Positions 59,173 through 64,000 of a DNA stretch of 64,000 nt are shown in pieces. The translations under genes were made by a program, and so were the position numbers. This stretch comes from Apiotrichum sp. Y4204 (taxonomy: Eukaryota > Basidiomycota > Tremellomycetes > Trichosporonales > Trichosporonaceae). The stretch covers positions 186,001 to 250,000 of the forward strand of contig JAMYHL010000011.1 in assembly GCA_025531455.1 (NCBI GenBank), read 5' to 3'. Below the pieces are notes generated by a model, which saw only the letters and a list, made by a program, of their open reading frames with translations, did no database searches and was not told the origin of the DNA. Every line of letters starts with the position of its first letter. The stretch's first letter is position 1.

Positions 59173-61366
59173 TTACGTTGAGCAAGGAACGGAGTTAAAC
59201 CCATTGTTAAACTCCTGGAGTGCCACTTTAGGGGACTGTTTGTGAGCTTGGTTTTTGAATGCCGACGGTTTGCACTCACGAGATCGCCGCTTCCCCAAAG
59301 AGAAAAGCTGGGAATGCCTCCACAGTGTGCCTGCTTGAAGCACCGGCCAAGGCTTGTCATGTCCATATATCTTTCTGGTTAGCGGGCACTTGTCGGAAGC
59401 GCTGCCCCAAAGTTGAGGCAGCATTGCACTTACCCGGCAGTGTTTGGATTGATGGGCTTACCCAAAGCGAGCTGGCTTCCCCTCTCATCGGAAGTGACGT
59501 TCACGGTATTACGACTGATCTCCTCCAGGGAGGTAGTCGTGTATCCAGTAGCCGTCGAATCGTGGACGAGAGTCTTGAGAATTAGTATTGTTCAACTGTC
59601 TCGAGTCCCCGCAAGCGCTCACGTTGCAATCGGTCCACGCGTTTCCATTTCCAAAGAACTTGATATGAATAGCATCGTAGTTCCAGTGCCAGGACATGCC
59701 AGCATGACCTGTGGGGTGAGAGTGAAAGTATGAGGCCGAGACGGCTGGGGTTAGCATGTCCTCCATCTGATCTTGCTCACCATATGAGAGAGACCAAAAG
59801 CGCCGCGCTGGGGTGAAAACAAAGGTGGATTTCAGGGACATGCACATGATCGCGGCTGGTTGTGTGAGCCTATGTTTGATCTGTTATTTAACGCGACTTA
59901 CGATCCATCTGGTTCTCGTGACCCTCTGAAAATGATTAGCGTTCATGACATTCGGTGTTACAACGTACGCTCGAAATCCAAATGCCAGCCCCTAATGAAC
60001 TGAAGACGCCCGCGGCTGGCCGTGGCGCTATTGAGATACTCCAGCATTCCATCGAAATTGCCGGCGAGATGGGCAGTAGACTGATCGAGAATAATCGAAG
60101 GGAACACTCGAATACCGGCGTTCTCATACTCCCAAAAAAGACCATCACCATTTGCCTCCATCGCCGCAAGGTGCTAACTGTTAGCAACTAGGTTCTGCAC
60201 TCTTGTGACAACTCACTCCAAAGGAAGCGCCATTTTTGTAGCCACTGATCACAATGCGGTTGAACCCTTCGAGCTCCTGAACGGTGGGCAGCTTTCCAAA
60301 CGCTGATCTCTCAGTTTTGACTCAGCGGACTCTACTCACGATCGGCAAAAAAGGTCCTGTGGGGAGGAGTAAGGACCGCATTATACTCATAATTGGGAGA
60401 AGGAGAAGAGCTTCGAGGCGCAACACTGGACATCGAAGTCGTAGTCGTCTGCACTGCTGAAGTAATTGCACTCTTAGAGACTGTCGACGTCTTGGGGCTG
60501 GTGGTTGAGCTTGTGAGGGTAGAAGTTTTTGAAGGCTTGGGCCACCCAAGAAGCCTACGATAAAGGACATCGTTGGAATACCCATCGGAATACGAAGCCT
60601 CGTCGGTGACTTCGGCCGGCTTGATGTCAACATCTTGAGCCTGAACCTCCATTTCGATTTCACTAAAAGGCAAAATTGTTCCAAGCTTCTTGAAAGCGTC
60701 GATAAAGATGTTTGTGGCCTGAGGTCCAGCTTGAACGACCTGGGTCGGGGGGTAGGTCTGAAGCGGGTTCACTGTGGCCCCATAGGGGCCGAGCCAGTCT
60801 CCCGAGTCATCAGAATGCATGATCCAGCCGAGATCTTTGGCACGGGCGCAACCACGAATAGGGGCAAGCCTGGAACATCAGCAATCTGGAGGCGCAAACA
60901 GGAAGAGCTTCTGTAGCAAGACATCATTCTCGATATGATCAACGAAAATCATCACTCACGAGCAAGTGACCATGGGGTTGTCCGGAATGTCGCAATCCCA
61001 CATGAGTTTATATTCATTGCCGTCGCAGACTGCCGTTAGCATCCATACTCATTTAACAGAGTACAACCAAGTCGAGCAGAGGCAGAAAAGATAGAGAGGG
61101 GAAGAAGTTTTAGTCATGCCAGTGCCACTGTTGGGAAAAGTCCCGAGAGAGACTTGGCAATGAAGTGACCCAAGTGTGGCAATGGAAACCGATGCTCACT
61201 ATGGCTGGGAACATGGATTTGACTTACCTTCAAAGTGCTTGCCGTTGCAGCGGAAAGGGCCGTTGGGGCAGTTGGAACGCACCACCATGCCCTCGGAGAC
61301 GGCGATGGGACTGGCGAAGATGACGGGTAAGAACGTGGCCACGAGGGCCACGATGGTGAGGAGCAT
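59173..61366 (-). CDS. Secreted Cys-containing protein, probable extracellular enzyme of unknown family
   Basis: About ten exons give roughly 530 residues. The signal peptide is MLLTIVALVATFLPVIFAS. A small Cys-rich module follows (SNCPNGPFRCNGKHFEVCDG, then MWDCDIPDN, VTCS and GCARAKD). After it come GWIMHSDDSGDWLGPYG, a Ser/Thr linker (SKTSTLTSSTTSPKTS), then a folded part: GFNRIVISGYKNGASFG, MEANGDGLFWEYENAG, GNFDGMLEYLNSA, FIRGWHLDFEQGHENQ, SWHWNYDAIHIKFFGNGNAW, MDMTSLGRCFKQAHCGGIP and SFSLWGSGDL. The alternation of strands and GWHLDFE are reminiscent of a TIM-barrel glycosidase, but I cannot assign a family. The stop is at 59173. A TATA-like TATATTTA lies at 61497-61504 on the minus strand. 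Junctions at 59.6-59.8 kb are the least sure. Confidence 0.7.
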
Positions 61367-62120
61367 AGTGACGATGGTGAAGCTTCAAAGTCTGAAGAGT
61401 TTGGGTACAGGGGAGTGTCAAGAGCAAGGACGATGGGAGTGAGAGGAAAGGGTGAGAGAGTGTTAGGAAGGCAGAAGGAAGAGAGGGCAAGGGCCGTAAA
61501 TATACAGTCAAGGGCAGCCGTTGTTTCTCCATTCTTGCTTGCGAGACCAAGCACCTCTGACACAAGATCAACAATGGGTGATGCATGATGTGTCTGTACG
61601 GGCCAAGTCGTGTGTCCGGTTTGGAAAGTAATGTGTGCGTAGTGTCAAGAGTTGTGTGTGCAGTTGAACAAGCACGGATGAGGGATGTAGAATTGTGACC
61701 GTTTAGCCACCTGGGACAGTTCCCATTCGCGATGTGTGTGTATGCATCATGTATTTGGTGCAAGGTCATGCAAGGTGGCGCTGGTGGTGCGAGACATGCT
61801 GGATGTTGTTCATGGGTCACACATCACATGAGACGTGGAAAGTGAGATGTTCAGGTATGAGAATGTGAGTACATAGATTGAGGAGACATGACAGACAACC
61901 CGGCTATGCATGTAGGATGCCACGTTGTACATCGTTATCTTATCGCCCCTGACCAGCAGGAAGGCTCATCAACACGGAAGAAATGGATTTTCGATGGCGC
62001 AGACGGTGAGTTACAAGAGGACGATGCACATCACTCTCAAAGTGAGATGCGATTGAAAATGCGGGACGCGAAATCGGCCCTTTGGTCCAGCGACACACAG
62101 TGTGCTAGAGCTCTCTTCTC
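61367..62120. other. Intergenic region
   Basis: This is the promoter of the secreted-enzyme gene and the 3' flank of the next minus-strand gene. It contains the TATA-like element listed below and GTGTGTGTATG-type runs near 61640-61740. No gene is seen. Confidence 0.5.
61497..61504 (-). promoter_or_regulatory. TATA-like box, secreted-protein gene
   Basis: TATATTTA on the minus strand, about 131 bp upstream of the ATG at 61366. It is the best core-promoter match in this upstream region. The leader is short, so the site fits a TATA box, though AT elements occur by chance. Confidence 0.4.
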
Positions 62121-63803
62121 TCACACATCTGAAGTGTCTTCGGCGGCCGCTGTGGTGGACACTGGATTGCCGAGGTCCTCGGACGTGGTTGAGCCGCCAG
62201 TTTCATCTGAGTCGGACGCCCCGTTGTTGTCGCCCGAGACACTTGAATCAGCCTCACAACCGGTGGAACCGGAGAGGTCCGAGAAAACACCAGAGCTTGG
62301 TCTCGCCTGATCGGTAGATCCCGCCTGAGGATCTTCTGACTCGGTTTCAAACGCGTTGTCTGTGGTTTCTGCGTCACCAGATGAGTCACCATCGGTGCGT
62401 CGAGTAAGAGATGCGCCAGTACCTGTATCAGGGGCTGTCGAAGTCATGGAGGAGATCGCCAAAAGACCATGGGATGGAATCATGTGTTGGATGCCGACCG
62501 TTCCTGAGTGGGACCGGGGCCCGGTGACCTTGGCGAATTGCGGGTTCATTGGGAGCCTCGCCAAGTCAGTCGAGGTTGACTCAGTGTCGAGGTGTGCAGC
62601 GTCTGACGAGAGAGGGGAAGTAGTGGAACCACCCATACTGGGGTCAATTGGTGCGGAGGTCGACGTGGCTGCCGCGTCAACGCAATTGGTCGCGTTAGGG
62701 TCGACAGAGTCAGGCAGGGAGGAGCTGAGTAGCGTGACATTCGACTGGGTCCCCGTAACGTCTGTGCCGTTGGTTCCGTTTGTGGCTGCCAAGCTCGTAG
62801 TGTTGCAATTGCCGGTCGTCGCAGAAGACGAGTTGCCGCCAGGTGAAGCGGAGAGAGCACCGTCTTCATCCGATGGGTTTGAGACGTGGGACCCATGAGG
62901 CGCCTCAGATTTGGTTCGAGACTTTTCAGATTTGCGGGAGCCATCTGACTTTCCACGAGTGCCGCCAGATGACTTGTGGGACGTATTCTTGTGCTTGCCC
63001 GTATCGCCTTTACCTTCGGAGGTTGTGAACGGCTCAGCTGTGTCGGGAGAGCTTGGCGATCCGGTAATCATTGCAGACGGTCCGCATCCAGTGCTGACCG
63101 CATCCGCAGTGCTCGGGACCGACTCTGCAGCTGATGAATCTGGGGAGCCGGTAGCTTCAGCTATCGGTAAGGCAGTATCCGTCGATTCGGAAGCAGCGGG
63201 GGAAGCCGTGAGATCAGGAGTGGCAGTGGAGCCCGACGAGTCGGCGCCCAACGAAGGGCCGCCACCAATCGAGCTACTATCAGACTTCGTGCCTGCTGCG
63301 TCAGACGCAGCATCCGTAGCAGCGGTACCAAAGCTGGCGTCCACAGAATCCGCATCACCGCCGGTTTCAGCAGGCGTACTGTCGATACCGGTGTTGGTCA
63401 CGTCCGCTCCGCCGTGATCGACGCCGGCATCTGCCTGGCGGCGCCAGTGACGAGCCTTGAGTGCGCCAGTCGAACCGCGCTGAGAGATAACGTAGATCTC
63501 GGAATGCTGGCAGTTCTTGAAGTCACATGTGGAACCGCCCACGTATTTGTTAAGGTCCGGTATGTCGTTGTAGGTAGGAAGCGTGCGACCTGAAGCGTTA
63601 GTCCAGATGAACACGATGTGAAGAGGGTAGCTTGTTTTCGACGGTCTCCCTGTCTTCCCAAGACACTAACCAAGGAGTGTGGTCTTCGTTGGAGAAGCGT
63701 GGCGAATCTTCTCGGAGCTGGTCGTGCTACCAGCACTCGCCCAGCGAGTTGGCAGCGCGTTGATGGTTGTGAGAGTCAGGGCGACCAGCGCCAGCGTGAA
63801 CAT
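62121..63803 (-). CDS. Secreted Ser/Thr/Asp-rich protein of unknown function
   Basis: Exons 63803-63671 and 63589-62121 give 533 residues. The signal peptide is MFTLALVALTLTTINALP. A short folded N-terminus has RTLPTYNDIPDLNKYVG and STCDFKNCQHSEIYVISQRG (two Cys). The motif HWRRQADAG near residue 95 holds a possible dibasic processing site. The rest is low-complexity Ser/Thr/Asp/Gly (GGADVTNTG, TATPDLTASP), with a basic island (GGTRGKSDGSRKSEKSRTKS) and single Cys residues. There is no GPI signal. The intron ends GGACTAACGCTTCAG. It looks like a heavily O-glycosylated secreted or wall protein. Confidence 0.75.
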
Positions 63804-63873
63804 GTTAACAAACGTGGAGGAGGGGAGATAAGAGAGATGAGGTTAGTGGATTGGGAGGAGCCATGTCAGTCGC

Positions 63874-63881
63874 CTCTTATA
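63874..63881 (-). promoter_or_regulatory. TATA box, secreted Ser/Thr-rich gene
   Basis: TATAAGAG on the minus strand, 71 bp upstream of the ATG at 63803, at a usual distance for a core TATA box. Most housekeeping genes in this window show none, so this gene may be regulated rather than constitutive. Confidence 0.5.
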
Positions 63882-64000
63882 TCAATCACAACGAGCTGTA
63901 TCGTACAAGTCCACTTCATCTCGCTCAAGTCGTCTCAAAATTGAGCGCCGTTTCCTTGATCGTCACCAGCGCCTGTCGGTTCCCACGCCACTGGATGACC

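Overview
The window is nuclear DNA from a fungus, most likely a basidiomycetous yeast of the Tremellomycetes. Evidence: GC-rich coding DNA; almost every gene is split by short GT-AG introns (mostly 36-70 nt) with CTRAC/TACTAAC-type branch sites near the acceptor; and the proteins are typical fungal housekeeping proteins (COX6, VFA1, Ras2-type GTPase, STN1, Kre9/Knh-like secreted proteins). The class assignment is inference from intron style and protein resemblance, not from a search. I see no operons, CRISPR arrays, rRNA or convincing tRNA genes, and no transposon.

Layout. 1-5 kb: 3' part of KRR1 (ribosome biogenesis), a PP6/Sit4-type phosphatase, an unknown membrane protein. 5-10 kb: a 1,437-residue RA-PH signalling adaptor. 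10-13 kb: a repeat-rich gene-poor stretch. 13-20 kb: a small SANT/Myb protein, an orphan five-exon gene, CDC73 (Paf1 complex) and NAF1 (H/ACA RNP assembly). 20-27.7 kb: a second gene-poor stretch, then a Ras2-type GTPase, two long poly-T tracts and COX6. 27.7-32 kb: an ALG11 mannosyltransferase whose reading frame runs straight on from a polytopic membrane module, and a GPI-anchored wall protein. 34.7-40 kb: a Kre9-like secreted protein, UPF3 (nonsense-mediated decay), VFA1 (Vps4 partner) and geranylgeranyl diphosphate synthase. 42-50.6 kb: a disordered protein, STN1 (telomere CST complex), SURF1/SHY1 and a REEP-like ER protein. 50.7-58.4 kb: a three-domain paladin-like phosphatase and BFR1. 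59-64 kb: two secreted proteins, one Cys-containing and probably enzymatic, one Ser/Thr/Asp-rich.

The genes are mostly unrelated in function. Several pairs share short divergent promoters (STN1/SURF1, UPF3/VFA1, phosphatase/membrane protein) and several converge tail to tail. Loose themes are mRNA and RNP metabolism (KRR1, CDC73, NAF1, UPF3, BFR1), cytochrome oxidase (COX6, SURF1) and membrane/glycan biology (ALG11, GGPPS, REEP, wall proteins).

Gene models were built by hand: I joined exons where GT-AG sites, branch-like motifs, reading phase and protein family continuity agreed. Where all exons are listed, lengths sum to a whole number of codons. The least certain points are the REEP N-terminus, the UPF3 C-terminus, whether the ALG11 fusion is real, and most internal junctions of the paladin-like gene. 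No undescribed system stands out; the best leads are the ALG11 fusion, the amber codon inside UPF3's reading frame, the paladin domain that lost its cysteine, and the unassigned secreted protein at 59-61 kb.
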